Shown: positions 41,870-51,124, counted from the first letter of the stretch. The stretch: 64,000 nt of DNA from JADLDB01 sp040752975 (GCA_040752975.1 JBFMHF010000008.1:1-64000), one strand, 5' to 3'. Numbers and translations are program-made. Notes: generated by a model from the sequence alone, not told the origin.

Positions 41870-43477
41870 GTGCGCGAGGCGCTGGAGAGCCAGCCGCTGT
41901 TGCTCCTCTTCCTGGTGGCGGCGGGCGGCAGCCTTCTGGGCAACCTCAAGCTGCGCGGCTTTTCCCTGGGCGTCACCGCCGTCCTCTTCGTGGGCCTCGG
42001 GCTGTCGGCGTGGGACCCGAAGCTGGTGCTGCCCGACTTCGTGTCCCAGCTGGGGCTCGTCTTCTTCGTCTACACGGTGGGCATCGCCAGCGGGCCGTCC
42101 TTCTTCGCGTCGCTGAAGAAGCAGGCGGTGCGGACGCTGGCGGTGGCGGTGGGCGGCATTCTCCTCGCGGCGGCGGTGGTGACGGGCGCGGCGCTGGCGC
42201 TGGGCTTCACGCACCGGGAGGCCGCGGGCCTCTTCGCCGGGGCCCTCACCAACACGCCGGCGCTGGCCGCGGTGGTGGAGTCCCTGCGCACGGCGGGCGA
42301 CAGCGCGCTGTCCGAGCCGGTGGTGGCGTACTCGGTGGCGTACCCGATGGGCGTGCTGGGGCTGTTGTGGGCGGTGCACCTCGCCGGCCGGAAGTGGCTC
42401 AAGGAGACGGGCGCGCAGAGGGACGCGACCGCCATCATCACCCGCACCGCGCGCGTGACGAAGGACGACGTCATCGGCAAGCCCGCCGAGGCGCTGCGCA
42501 AAAAGGAAGGCTGGCACGTGGTGCTGGCGCGGCTTCGGCGGAAGGGCGCGCTGCACGTGGTGGGAGACCTCACCGTCTTCGAGAAGGACGACGTGGTGTC
42601 GGTGGTGGGGCCCGCGGCCGACGTGGAGAGCGTCATCGCCGCGCTGGGCGAGCCATCGGCCGACGCGCTGGAGGTCGACCGCTCCACCGTCGACGTGGTG
42701 CGCTTCTTCGTGTCCAACCACGCGCAGACGGGCCGCAAGGTGGAGGACGTGCAGGACGAGCTCGACCACCGCTTCGGCGCGCAGATGACGCGGCTGCGGC
42801 GCGGCGACACGGAGATTCTCCCCGAGGACGCGGGCACGCTGATGCCGGGAGACATCGCCCGGGTGCTGGCGCCGCGGGCGCAGATGAAGGCCATCGCCGC
42901 CTACCTCGGCGACAGCTACCGCGCGCTGGGAGAGATGGACGTCGTCACGGTGGGCATCGGCCTGTGCCTCGGGATGCTGCTGGGGCAGGTGCAGGTGGAC
43001 CTCCCGGGGGGCGTGCGCTTCTCGCTGGGCATGGCGGGCGGGCCCCTCATCGTCGGGCTGGTGCTGGGGCGACTGGTGCGCACCGGGCCCTTCACCTGGT
43101 CGATGCCTCACAGCGCCAACCTCACCGTGCGGCAGTTGGGGCTGGTGCTCTTCTTCGCCGGCGTGGGCACCCGCGCAGGCGAGGCCTTCTTCAGCGCGGT
43201 GACGACGTGGCGGGGTGTGGCCCTCTTCCTCGCAGGCACAGTGGCCACCTGCGCGGCGGCCTTCGGCATGCTGGTGGTGGGGCGGCGGGTGACGAAGCTG
43301 TCCGGAGGGGCGCTGCTGGGCCTCGTCGCGGGGGCGCACACCCAGCCGGCCGCGCTGGCCTTCGCGCTGGAACAGCAGCAGTCCGACCAGCCGTCGTTGG
43401 GCTACGCGCAGTCCTTCCCGGTGGCCACCATCGCCAAAATCCTGGTGGCCCAGATGCTGCTGGCGCTGGTCCGCTGA
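41870..43477 (+). CDS. AspT/YidE-like membrane transporter with two TrkA-C domains
   Basis: The 535-residue protein has about five N-terminal membrane segments, a soluble middle (about 185-350) made of two RCK_C/TrkA-C-type domains (KKEGWHVVLARLRRKGALHV and GDTEILPEDAGTLMPGDIARV regions), and about five C-terminal segments that repeat the N-terminal unit (VGIASGPSFF versus VGTRAGEAFF). This duplicated layout is that of the aspartate-alanine antiporter/YidE family. The GTG start is ten bases after the PEBP gene. The transported compound is not known. Confidence 0.85.
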   Translation: MREALESQPLLLLFLVAAGGSLLGNLKLRGFSLGVTAVLFVGLGLSAWDPKLVLPDFVSQLGLVFFVYTVGIASGPSFFASLKKQAVRTLAVAVGGILLAAAVVTGAALALGFTHREAAGLFAGALTNTPALAAVVESLRTAGDSALSEPVVAYSVAYPMGVLGLLWAVHLAGRKWLKETGAQRDATAIITRTARVTKDDVIGKPAEALRKKEGWHVVLARLRRKGALHVVGDLTVFEKDDVVSVVGPAADVESVIAALGEPSADALEVDRSTVDVVRFFVSNHAQTGRKVEDVQDELDHRFGAQMTRLRRGDTEILPEDAGTLMPGDIARVLAPRAQMKAIAAYLGDSYRALGEMDVVTVGIGLCLGMLLGQVQVDLPGGVRFSLGMAGGPLIVGLVLGRLVRTGPFTWSMPHSANLTVRQLGLVLFFAGVGTRAGEAFFSAVTTWRGVALFLAGTVATCAAAFGMLVVGRRVTKLSGGALLGLVAGAHTQPAALAFALEQQQSDQPSLGYAQSFPVATIAKILVAQMLLALVR

Positions 43478-43664
43478 CCTTCCATCTGGAAGCCGGGGAC
43501 AGGAACGTCAACCGCGCCGCCGTCACGAGACCAGCCCGCCGCGCAGCCGCCGGGTGCGCCTGACGTCGAGAGGTATGCCCCCTTTCTTTTTGCCGAGACT
43601 CTGCGATAAGCGCGCCCTCAAAGGGGAAGCACCGGGCCCGTCGGTGGCCCGCGGGGTGACAGCG

Positions 43665-45413
43665 ATGCGGTGCGCCCTTCTGTTTGCGACGAGTGTGCTG
43701 TTGGTGCTGGCCGGCTGCGAGGGCAGCGCGGAGACGATGGGTACGGGCGGCGGCGGTGGTGACGCGCCGTCAGACGGGGGCGCAGGCGGCAGCAGCGGCG
43801 CAGGCGGAGGGAGCGCGACGGGCGGCGGCTCCGGGGGAGGAGCCGTCGGCGGTGGCGCCGGCGGCGGCAGCGGGGGCGGCGCAGGCGGTGGCGCCGGAGG
43901 GGGAACACCGGTGGGCGGCGGCTCCGGGGGAGGAGCCGTCGGCGGTGGCTCGGGCGGTGGCAGCGGCGGCGGCGGTGGCGCGGGCGGAGGCGTCGGCGGT
44001 GGCTCCGGTGGTGGTGGCGTGGTGGGTCTGCCCTTCACGTACACACGGCCGCCGGTGGGCACGCCCGTCACTCCCGCGGAGCTGGCGGCCGTCACCGACA
44101 CCTTCAAGGACCTGCTCACCCAGACGCGCTACTTCCAGGTGCTGGACGAGCGCATCCACGGCTGGCCTCAGTCCGACCCGCAGCAGCGCTACTGGTACGG
44201 CACCTGGTGGAGCGGCGTGGGCTTCTCCAAGCGCCAGGGGCAGGTGTCGCTGGAGCACGTCAACGTCGGCGCGGACAACATCGGCATCGGCACCAGCTTC
44301 GTGCTGGAGAGCGCGTGCTTCGCGCAGAAGCTGTGGCCGTCAGCGCAGCGAGACCTGCTGGTCCGCCGCCTCATCCGAGGCTTCAACTCGTGGATGATGG
44401 GGATGGAGCGCATGCCCAACGACCCGGCCGGCCCGCTGTCGGCCCGCGTGGTCTACCCGCCGCCCGTCACCTCCACCGACAACGGCCGCACCGTCTTCAT
44501 CAACTACGCGCCGAACCGCCCGGGCATCGACAGCTACACGTTGTACGTCCACCTCCCCAACAACCCGCACTGGGGCGACGTGTACGTGAAGAACAAGCGC
44601 TCCAAGGACGACCTCGGGCACATGCTGCGGGCCATCGCCACGGTGGAGGACTGCGCGTCTTCCCTCTCAGCAGCCACGCTGGCCGACTTCGCCGCCATGA
44701 AGGCCACCTACGAGGCGTGGGCGCGCCGGGTGGAAGACGACGGCTGGGCCATCGCCACCTTGAACCAGTCCCTCAACGTGGAGATGCCGGCGCTCAACTC
44801 CACCATGTCCCGCTACACCACCGCGGGGAACGCGGAGTGCACCAACGTGCTGGCGCTGCGCCTCTTCGGCCGCGGCAACCCGGGCACCTTCGCCTGCGGC
44901 AACGGCATTCACCCGCTGGAGTTCCTCGTGCTGAACAACCCCAGCAACGGGGAAATCATCCGTTCCCACCAGGAGGCGGCGGCGAAGCACGCGCTGCTCA
45001 AGGGACAGGACACGGTGGCGCGCGACCTGCTGGGAGGCCTCGCCACGCGCATCGAGAGCGGGATGACGAACGCCGAGCAGAACAACTGGCCGGCGCACCT
45101 GAACGGCGAGCTGCTGGTGAAGCTCATCGTCAACTCCGCCAACGCCGGGGTGCCCCTCACTTCGCGCGAGGTGCGGTGGGTGCACGCGCAGATTCAGGCG
45201 GCGCACCAGAGCTACACCAGCGCGGACCCGGGCGTGTACCGGGTGTTCGACCCGTCCACGCCCGACGGCGACTACGACTTCACGCCCCCGGGCGACGGCA
45301 TCGACTTCCGCTTCTTCGGCGCGCTGCTGGGTACGTGCACCGCCCGCTACCGCAACCCCTCGTCGATGCCGCTGCTCGACTGCGCGCGCCTGCAGGCGTG
45401 GACGCCGCCCTGA
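43665..45413 (+). CDS. Large Gly-linker lipoprotein with an alpha-helical mature domain of unknown function
   Basis: The 582-residue product has a signal and lipobox (VLAGC, Cys 18). About 100 residues of GGGSGGGAVGG-like linker follow, and then a mature domain of about 430 residues with many Trp, Tyr and His residues (WYGTWWSG, GWPQSDPQQRYW, CGNGIHPLEFLVL). The spacing of Trp-rich and helical segments recalls alpha/alpha-barrel polysaccharide lyases, but I cannot align it to one with confidence. It contains four to six cysteines that could form disulfides. The start is the ATG of MRCALLFATS. It is one of four Gly-linker lipoproteins here. Confidence 0.7.
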   Translation: MRCALLFATSVLLVLAGCEGSAETMGTGGGGGDAPSDGGAGGSSGAGGGSATGGGSGGGAVGGGAGGGSGGGAGGGAGGGTPVGGGSGGGAVGGGSGGGSGGGGGAGGGVGGGSGGGGVVGLPFTYTRPPVGTPVTPAELAAVTDTFKDLLTQTRYFQVLDERIHGWPQSDPQQRYWYGTWWSGVGFSKRQGQVSLEHVNVGADNIGIGTSFVLESACFAQKLWPSAQRDLLVRRLIRGFNSWMMGMERMPNDPAGPLSARVVYPPPVTSTDNGRTVFINYAPNRPGIDSYTLYVHLPNNPHWGDVYVKNKRSKDDLGHMLRAIATVEDCASSLSAATLADFAAMKATYEAWARRVEDDGWAIATLNQSLNVEMPALNSTMSRYTTAGNAECTNVLALRLFGRGNPGTFACGNGIHPLEFLVLNNPSNGEIIRSHQEAAAKHALLKGQDTVARDLLGGLATRIESGMTNAEQNNWPAHLNGELLVKLIVNSANAGVPLTSREVRWVHAQIQAAHQSYTSADPGVYRVFDPSTPDGDYDFTPPGDGIDFRFFGALLGTCTARYRNPSSMPLLDCARLQAWTPP

Positions 45414-45579
45414 GCCGTCCGCATTCCAGGGCAGAGGTTGCGCAGCCAACCCGACCCTCAACGGACACGTCGGCGGCTGTCACACGGGTTCCGAGCGCCA
45501 TGCGGGCAACGGAACCGCGCCCTGGGCCACCAGGCTGGGGCCGACTCGGGCGCGACCCGTACTCGGCGCTGACGCCCGG

Positions 45580-46782
45580 CTACTCCTGCACGAAGCGGGT
45601 GACGAGGCCCGGCACCAACTCGACTTCGTCGCCGTGGCGCAGGCGGAACTGCGGCAGGCTGCGCCCGTTGAGTCGCGGCTGGTAGAGGCCAGCGCGCAGC
45701 ATGGGTGACGACACCATCCACCCCGAGACGCCGTGGGTGAGGCGCACCGCGTCCTCGCGCACCGGCGGCGCGACGCCCAGGGCCCGCCAGGCCCCGTTGC
45801 TGACGCGACGGAAGACGACGGAGGTGCCCGCCTCCAGCACCATCGGCGAGGCCTGGGAAATGCCCAGAAGCCGCGCGTCGTCCTTCGACGACACCCACTC
45901 CAGCCGCGCCCGGCCCGCGTGCTGCGCGACCCGCACCAGAGACTCGGGCGTCGTGGTGAGCCGCGGACAGACGGCCTTCGCCTCGTCCAACGCGCGCTTC
46001 ACCGCCGACGTGTCCCAGGACGTGACGACGCCGAGGTGGAGTTGCTCGAGCGACGGCAGCCCACCGGCACGGCGCAGCGCGCCCAGCACCACCTTCGCCT
46101 GCGCCTCGGGCTCATGCACCTGCGGCGACTGGAGGCCCACCACCTCGATGCGCTTCAGGTGACGCAGGGCCTCGCACGACGCCAGCACCTCGAAGAGGTG
46201 GTTGTGGCCGAGCGAGCTGCCGCGCACCACCAGGGAGCGGACGAAGCCGTTCTCCCAGTGGGCGTCGACGAGGCCGTCCTGCAGGTCGACGGCCAGCGGC
46301 CACAGCCAGCGGGCCGTCTCGTCCACGGTGGCCGGCGTCACCATGCGCTCGCCCAGCACGCTGCCGCGCTCGAGCAGCCAGTCGCGGTACACGCCCCAGC
46401 CTTCGGCGTCGTGTGGCGCGTGGGCCAGCAGCGCTTCCGGCGCCTCGTCGCGCGGGCCCGGCCACTCGTCCTCCACGTAGCGCAGGACGACGTCGTTCAC
46501 CTTCACCACGTCCCCGGGTGCGAGGTGGCCGTGCGCGCCGCGGCGGCCATTCCAGTGCGACACCCACGCGGGGCGGCCGGGCTCGAAGCGGAAGCGGTCC
46601 CCCTCGCGGGACACGGTGGCCCACGCCGCGACGTCCACCGGGAGCGGGCGGAACTCGAGCTGCTGGCCGTCGATGACGATGGCGAGGCCCTGGCCGTCCA
46701 GCGCGACGCGACGTACCGGCACCTCGCGGCCGCGCGCGGCCTGCAGCACCTCGAGGAAGGGCGGTCCTCCACGGGTCGTCAC
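45580..46782 (-). CDS. Protein with FHA-like ends and a TIGR02996-type middle
   Basis: The 400-residue protein begins with a beta-rich domain in which RRVALDGQGLAIVIDG, RPAWVSHWNGRRGAHG and PGDVVKVNDVVLRYVED suggest an FHA-like fold. A central part has the AHAPHDAEGWGVYRDWLLERGSVLGE segment typical of the TIGR02996 repeat-companion domain of myxobacteria, followed by a solenoid-like stretch. A second FHA-like domain forms the C-terminus (LRAGLYQPRLNGRSLPQF, GDEVELVPG). The GTG start lies 24 bases after the AAA+ gene. It may be an adaptor for that ATPase; no catalytic motif is visible. Confidence 0.7.
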   Translation of the reverse strand: MTTRGGPPFLEVLQAARGREVPVRRVALDGQGLAIVIDGQQLEFRPLPVDVAAWATVSREGDRFRFEPGRPAWVSHWNGRRGAHGHLAPGDVVKVNDVVLRYVEDEWPGPRDEAPEALLAHAPHDAEGWGVYRDWLLERGSVLGERMVTPATVDETARWLWPLAVDLQDGLVDAHWENGFVRSLVVRGSSLGHNHLFEVLASCEALRHLKRIEVVGLQSPQVHEPEAQAKVVLGALRRAGGLPSLEQLHLGVVTSWDTSAVKRALDEAKAVCPRLTTTPESLVRVAQHAGRARLEWVSSKDDARLLGISQASPMVLEAGTSVVFRRVSNGAWRALGVAPPVREDAVRLTHGVSGWMVSSPMLRAGLYQPRLNGRSLPQFRLRHGDEVELVPGLVTRFVQE

Positions 46783-46806
46783 AGGCCCCAGTCTGCCAGC
46801 AGCATG

Positions 46807-48225
46807 TCACCCCGCGCGATTCGCACCGGCCTCGTCAGACGCGCCGAGGAGACTGCGCGTCAGGGAGCCGCCCTCCACGACCATCTCGTGCAGGGCTCCG
46901 TCGAGGTGCCGGGAGTGGATTTCCAGCCCTCCTCCCTCGTCCGCGGCGTACAGCGCCGCGCGCCGCAGCAGCTCCCGAATGAAGGCCGCGCTGACGCCTC
47001 GGGTCCGTTCGACGTATGGGGCGAAGTCGACGGCCACCCCCAGGCCCCGCGCGTACAGCTCGAAGAGCCTGCGGCGGCACTCCGCATCGGGCAGCGGCAC
47101 CTCCACGGCGAGGTCGACTCGACCCGGACGCGCCGCCAGCGCCGGCTCGAGGATGTCCGGCCGGTTGGTGGTGAGGACGAAGAGGACGTCGGCGTCGTCG
47201 GCGAGGCCATCCATCTGGTTGAGGAGCTCGAAGAGGAGCGGCTGACAACCCGGGTCGCGCCGCGTTCGCTCCTCTGCGACGAGGTCGACGTCTTCGAGAA
47301 TCACGGTGGCCGGCTGGAGCAGCCGCGCCATCGAGCAGGCCTGCTCGAGGAGCCCCGTCCCTCGCCCGGTGATGAGCAGCACGGTGCGGTCCGGCATCCG
47401 CCCTGCCAGGTACATGGCCGTGTAGGTCTTGCCCGTGCCCGGTGGCCCGTGAAGGAGCATCCCGCGCTTCAAGTGACGGCCTGCGCCCTTGAGCGCCTCG
47501 GCGTGCTTCGCGAAGCCGATGCTCTGTCGCTCGATGCGATCCAGGACGCCCGACGGGAGGATGATGTGCTCGCGCGCCACGTCGGGGAGACGGTGAAAGT
47601 CCACCGTCAGCTCCCGCCGGTCATTCACCGACAGCGAGACGACGTGCCCCCGGTACACGTTGCGCTTGCGCATCGCCGTGCGGAGCTCGGCGAGACAGGC
47701 GTCTGCGGCGGCGCGGGTCCTGGCCAGCACCTCCACCCTCAGCGTCGTGCCGAACATCTCGCGCGCGCCTTCGACGAGGATGGCGAGCCGCTCCTCCCCT
47801 TCGCTGACCAGGTACAGGCCGAGCTGTGTGCACGCGAGGACCTCGTCTCCGTCGAGGTGTACGGTCCGGAAGCTGACGGGCCCGGGGGCCGGTGGAGTGC
47901 CTCCCATGAAGCCGCCGCCTCCCGTGGCCGCCAACTGCGCGAGGCCGATGCCGGCATATGCCGCATGGTCGCTCGTGATGCCCAGCAGCTCGTGGCTGCG
48001 TCCGGGCTTCGCCACGAAGGACTCGAGCGCGAGGTGGAGATTCGGGTGCTCGGTGTCGGAGAGCTTCTCCGAGACAATGGCGAGCGCGGAAGGCTCCGCG
48101 CCGAAGTGTTCTCGGAGGCGCCTGGGGAAGAAGGATTCCTGCGCGGGCGCCTGGGCCGCCATCTGGTCGAGAAAGCCCTTGAAGGAAGCGCCAAAGTCCT
48201 TCGGTGAAAAAGTGTCGTTCGACAT
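46807..48225 (-). CDS. AAA+ ATPase with an unusual N-terminal domain
   Basis: The 472-residue protein carries a complete AAA+ module: Walker A GPPGTGKT, Walker B VILEDVDL, sensor 1 TTNRPD, and an Arg-finger region AARPGRVDLAVEVPLP. The N-terminal 220 residues are a beta-rich domain unlike common classes, with a Gly-rich patch GGGGFMGG. It is likely to be a protein-remodelling ATPase. It shares a strand and a 24-base gap with the downstream TIGR02996/FHA-like protein, and the two are probably one transcription unit. No protease or substrate adaptor of a known class is adjacent. Confidence 0.85.
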   Translation of the reverse strand: MSNDTFSPKDFGASFKGFLDQMAAQAPAQESFFPRRLREHFGAEPSALAIVSEKLSDTEHPNLHLALESFVAKPGRSHELLGITSDHAAYAGIGLAQLAATGGGGFMGGTPPAPGPVSFRTVHLDGDEVLACTQLGLYLVSEGEERLAILVEGAREMFGTTLRVEVLARTRAAADACLAELRTAMRKRNVYRGHVVSLSVNDRRELTVDFHRLPDVAREHIILPSGVLDRIERQSIGFAKHAEALKGAGRHLKRGMLLHGPPGTGKTYTAMYLAGRMPDRTVLLITGRGTGLLEQACSMARLLQPATVILEDVDLVAEERTRRDPGCQPLLFELLNQMDGLADDADVLFVLTTNRPDILEPALAARPGRVDLAVEVPLPDAECRRRLFELYARGLGVAVDFAPYVERTRGVSAAFIRELLRRAALYAADEGGGLEIHSRHLDGALHEMVVEGGSLTRSLLGASDEAGANRAG

Positions 48226-48251
48226 GCGTCACACTCTAGCCGCACTGGCAG

Positions 48252-49568
48252 CTACTGCGTGGCGAGGAACCAGAAGTTGGCGCTCCCGCTGGGCAGGTAC
48301 GCCACGCCGCCCAGGCGCGGCAGGTAGAGCCAGCGGGTGTACACGCCATTCACCGCGTCGGGCGGCGTGGGCCCGGTGGTGGGCTGCACCGTCGTGACGT
48401 ACGTGCCGTCGACGCGCAGCACTTCGCCGCCAGTGGACGTCTTCACCAGCAACACGTTTTCCCCGGGGAGAAACTGCGCGCCCAACGCTGCCTCGATGAG
48501 CGAGTCCACCGCCGGCCCGGTGAAGGGGATGTCGCTGAGCGCCCCGGAGAAGGTGAGCTGCAGGCCCTGGCGCACCGGGACGCGGTAGAGGTTGCGCAGG
48601 AAGACGACGCGTTGCCGCACCGGGTCCACCACCGCGCCCGACGCGTCGACGATGTCGTCGTTGGCGTACGAAGGCCGCGGCGCGAGGCTGGTCCACGTGG
48701 CGGTGGCGGCCGTCCACTTGCGGAAGGCGCCCGCGAGGAAGGTGTACACGTCGCCCGTCGTGGGGTCCTGCGCGTAGGGCCGGTCGATGGCATTACCCTG
48801 CGTGGACGCGGCCGCCCAGGTGCCCATCGCGTCCCAATCTCCCGCGGCGAGGTCGAAGGCGTCGACGTTGTTGTTGTTGGAGTTGCCGTCACCCCACACG
48901 CTGCCCGCGGAGAATTTGAAGATGCGCCCGCGCGAGGGGACGACGTGCAGCGCGTAGTAGAGGTGCGTCGAGGACGGGCGGCCGTCGAGGTAGTACGGCT
49001 GATTCACCACGATGGACGCGCCGGGCGTGGGCCCGCGCAGCATGCGCCACCGCGGAGCGTCGACGCCGAGGTCGATGTCGTACACCTCGTTGCCCGCCCA
49101 GTCCGCGTGGCCGCCCGCGCAGGCCAGGTAGACGCGGTTGGTGCCGGGGTCCGCAGCCAGCCCATTCCACGCATCGATGCGCGCGGTGGGGCGCTCCATC
49201 GCGCCGGTGAGGGGATTCTCCACCGCCAGCGTCGAGAGGGACGTCCCGGGCAGCTCCACCCACTCCCACGCGACCAGGCCGCGGCGCCAGGAAGGCACGC
49301 CGCCGTCCAGCGAGGCGCCTCCTCCTCCAGTCCCTCCTCCCGCCCCACCGCCGCTTCCTCCGCCGTTGCTCCCTCCACCGACGCCTCCGCCCGCACCTCC
49401 GCCGACGCCCCCGTCCGCACCTCCGCCGCCTCCCGCGCCGCCGTCGTGGAGGCCTGCGTCAGAGTCGCCACCTCCACCACCTGTGCCCGCGTCAGGCGAG
49501 GCGGCGGTGCCGGTGCACGCGAGGAAGCCAGACAACGAAAGGAGAAGTCCCCACGCCCGCGCGCTCAT
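48252..49568 (-). CDS. Gly-linker lipoprotein with a kelch-like beta-propeller
   Basis: The 438-residue product has a signal and lipobox (GFLAC, about 18). A linker of GGGGADGGVGGGAGGG type (about 30-85) follows, then a mature domain of about 340 residues that reads as a beta propeller. Segments such as ACAGGHADWAGNEVYDIDL and VDAFDLAAGDWDAMG resemble kelch/galactose-oxidase-type blades. No catalytic residues can be named. I take the ATG of MSARAWGLLL as start; the frame remains open far upstream but loses codon bias. It is the third gene of a possible run below the AAA+ gene, 26 bases away, although separate promoters are likely. Confidence 0.75.
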   Translation of the reverse strand: MSARAWGLLLSLSGFLACTGTAASPDAGTGGGGGDSDAGLHDGGAGGGGGADGGVGGGAGGGVGGGSNGGGSGGGAGGGTGGGGASLDGGVPSWRRGLVAWEWVELPGTSLSTLAVENPLTGAMERPTARIDAWNGLAADPGTNRVYLACAGGHADWAGNEVYDIDLGVDAPRWRMLRGPTPGASIVVNQPYYLDGRPSSTHLYYALHVVPSRGRIFKFSAGSVWGDGNSNNNNVDAFDLAAGDWDAMGTWAAASTQGNAIDRPYAQDPTTGDVYTFLAGAFRKWTAATATWTSLAPRPSYANDDIVDASGAVVDPVRQRVVFLRNLYRVPVRQGLQLTFSGALSDIPFTGPAVDSLIEAALGAQFLPGENVLLVKTSTGGEVLRVDGTYVTTVQPTTGPTPPDAVNGVYTRWLYLPRLGGVAYLPSGSANFWFLATQ

Positions 49569-49579
49569 GGCGGCACAGT

Positions 49580-49634
49580 CCATTCGTTCGTCGAGGCGGG
49601 CGCAACCTCCCCGACGTTGGTAACCGAGGTGGGA
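49580..49634 (+). repeat. Copy A of a 55-bp intergenic direct repeat
   Basis: A 55-base sequence starting CCATTCGTTCG and ending GAGGTGGGA lies just upstream of the kelch-like lipoprotein gene. A copy with about six differences lies in the same orientation near 50,319, immediately ahead of the ferredoxin-reductase gene. The two copies frame the 98-residue gene and its surroundings. Confidence 0.75.
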
Positions 49635-49685
49635 CGACTGCGGCGCGGACGAGGGCGGAGGCGGAGGCGGCAGGCGGCAGGCGCT

Positions 49686-49733
49686 GAAGACGTTCATCCG
49701 GCACTTCGCGCAGTGACGGACGGGCTCGTCGCC
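49686..49733 (-). pseudogene. Possible remnant of a Cys-pair domain gene
   Basis: In the 307-base gap upstream of the kelch-like lipoprotein, a minus-strand frame encodes GDEPVRHCAKCRMNVF. This resembles the GDxRVRHCxxCxxNVYNLS motif that begins many small myxobacterial proteins. No start, no continuation (a proline run follows) and no codon bias are present. It may be a decayed copy or chance. The rest of the gap shows nothing else recognisable. Confidence 0.3.
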
Positions 49734-49875
49734 GCCATCGACTCCCACCTCTCTGCCCACGGGGAAGATCGAGTCGACGTGCAGCCAGGCGGAGCCGGTG
49801 GCGGCTGCTGGTACGCGCGCAGCCCAGAACACGCGGCGTCTCACGGTCTCCGTCGTCGGGAGTCCGATGGACTGG

Positions 49876-50172
49876 TCACGTCTCGTGCTGCCGGCGGAAC
49901 GCGAGCAGGAAGGCGCGCACGGCTGCGGCCGTCTCGGGGCCGGGCCGCGGGATGCCGAACAGCTCCTTGTCGAGCCCCTCGACGGCAACGCCGGCGGCGG
50001 CCGCCAGTTGGGCCTGGAACGAGTCGAACACGCCGCGTCGGTGCGGCCACGACGCTGGCATTGCCGGGAGCTTGAGCCGCAGGCTTCCGTCGGTCATGTG
50101 CTGGATCCGGGTGCCCCTCTCGAACTCGTCGACGAGTTCCTCTCGCGCGATGTCCACGTCCTCTTCGCTCAT
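49876..50172 (-). CDS. 98-residue protein of unknown function
   Basis: A short acidic protein (MSEEDVDIAREELVDEF) with a central LKLPAMPASWPHRRGVFDSF and a helical C-terminus ending LLAFRRQHET. The ATG has GAGAAGG two bases upstream. Codon bias fits the genome. It lies between the two 55-bp direct repeats and diverges from the ferredoxin-reductase gene. No family is recognised. Confidence 0.55.
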   Translation of the reverse strand: MSEEDVDIAREELVDEFERGTRIQHMTDGSLRLKLPAMPASWPHRRGVFDSFQAQLAAAAGVAVEGLDKELFGIPRPGPETAAAVRAFLLAFRRQHET

Positions 50173-50318
50173 CGCCTTCTCGTACCATCATTTTCACCGT
50201 CCGTGCCGGGGCAACGTCAGCCACATCGTCCGCGTTGCCCTCGCGCCTGCCGCCCCGCCTCAGCTGGTGCTGGACGTGGAGCGGCCCGTCCCGAGGAACG
50301 GGGTCGTCTCCGCGCGGC

Positions 50319-50373
50319 CCATTCGTTCGCCGAGGCGGGCGCAACCTCCGCGTCGCTGGTAAACGAGGTGGGA
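50319..50373 (+). repeat. Copy B of the 55-bp intergenic direct repeat
   Basis: Second copy of the element described near 49,580. Its last bases (GAGGTGGGA) form the ribosome-binding region of the ferredoxin-reductase gene, whose ATG begins two bases after the repeat. Confidence 0.75.
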
Positions 50374-50374
50374 G

Positions 50375-51124
50375 ATGACGCACTCACCCAGCCCGCCGGA
50401 GACGTTCCACGCCCGCCTGGTGGAGTCGTCGTCACCGACGGACCGCGTGCGCTTCATGACGTTCGAGCGCGAGGACGGCCGGCCCTTCCACTTCCGCGCA
50501 GGCCAGTGGCTCAACTTCCACTTCCCGCTGAAGGACCAGAAGGGCCACCCGCTCAAGCGCGCGTACTCCATCGCGTCGCCGCCGCGGGCCACGCCGCGCT
50601 TCGAGCTCGCCATCACGCACGTCGACGCCGGGCCGGGCTCGGAGTACCTCCACGCGATGAAGCCGGGAGACACGCTCGAGGCGCGCGGCCCGCAGGGCAC
50701 GTTCGTCCGACCGCTGGACGCGCCCGCCCCTGCCCTCTTCGTCGCCACCGGCACGGGCCTGGCGCCGTTTCGTTCCATGGTGCATGACGCCATCGCCGCC
50801 GGCCGCCGGGAGCCGCTGTGGGTTCTCTTCGGCGTGCGCACGCCGCGGGACATCCTCTGGGAAGCGGAGCTGCGCGCGCTGGAGAAGTCGCACCCTTTCT
50901 TCCGCCTCGAGGTGACGCTGTCTCGCCCGCCTCCCGAGTGGAGCGGCCGGACGGGCCACGTCCAGGAGCACGTGCGCGCGCTGTGGGGCGAGCTGTCGGC
51001 GCTCGGCCCGCCTCCGGATGCGTGGATTTGCGGCGTGAAGAAGATGCTCCTCGAAGTGCGCGACATCTTCAGGAAGGAACTCGGCCTCGAGCGCGCACGC
51101 GTGCACACCGAGAGCTACGGGTAG
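50375..51124 (+). CDS. Ferredoxin-NADP reductase-like flavoprotein
   Basis: The 249-residue protein has the FNR two-domain layout. The FAD domain contains RAYSIASPP (about 63-71), and the NAD(P) domain contains VATGTGLAPFRSM (about 124-136), a ribose-binding region WVLFGVRTPRDILWEAEL, and a late ICGVKKMLLEV before the C-terminal HTESYG. It lacks an iron-sulfur domain, so it would pass electrons between NAD(P)H and a separate acceptor. The ribosome site GGTGGGAG comes from the 55-bp repeat. No obvious redox partner is adjacent. Confidence 0.87.
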   Translation: MTHSPSPPETFHARLVESSSPTDRVRFMTFEREDGRPFHFRAGQWLNFHFPLKDQKGHPLKRAYSIASPPRATPRFELAITHVDAGPGSEYLHAMKPGDTLEARGPQGTFVRPLDAPAPALFVATGTGLAPFRSMVHDAIAAGRREPLWVLFGVRTPRDILWEAELRALEKSHPFFRLEVTLSRPPPEWSGRTGHVQEHVRALWGELSALGPPPDAWICGVKKMLLEVRDIFRKELGLERARVHTESYG

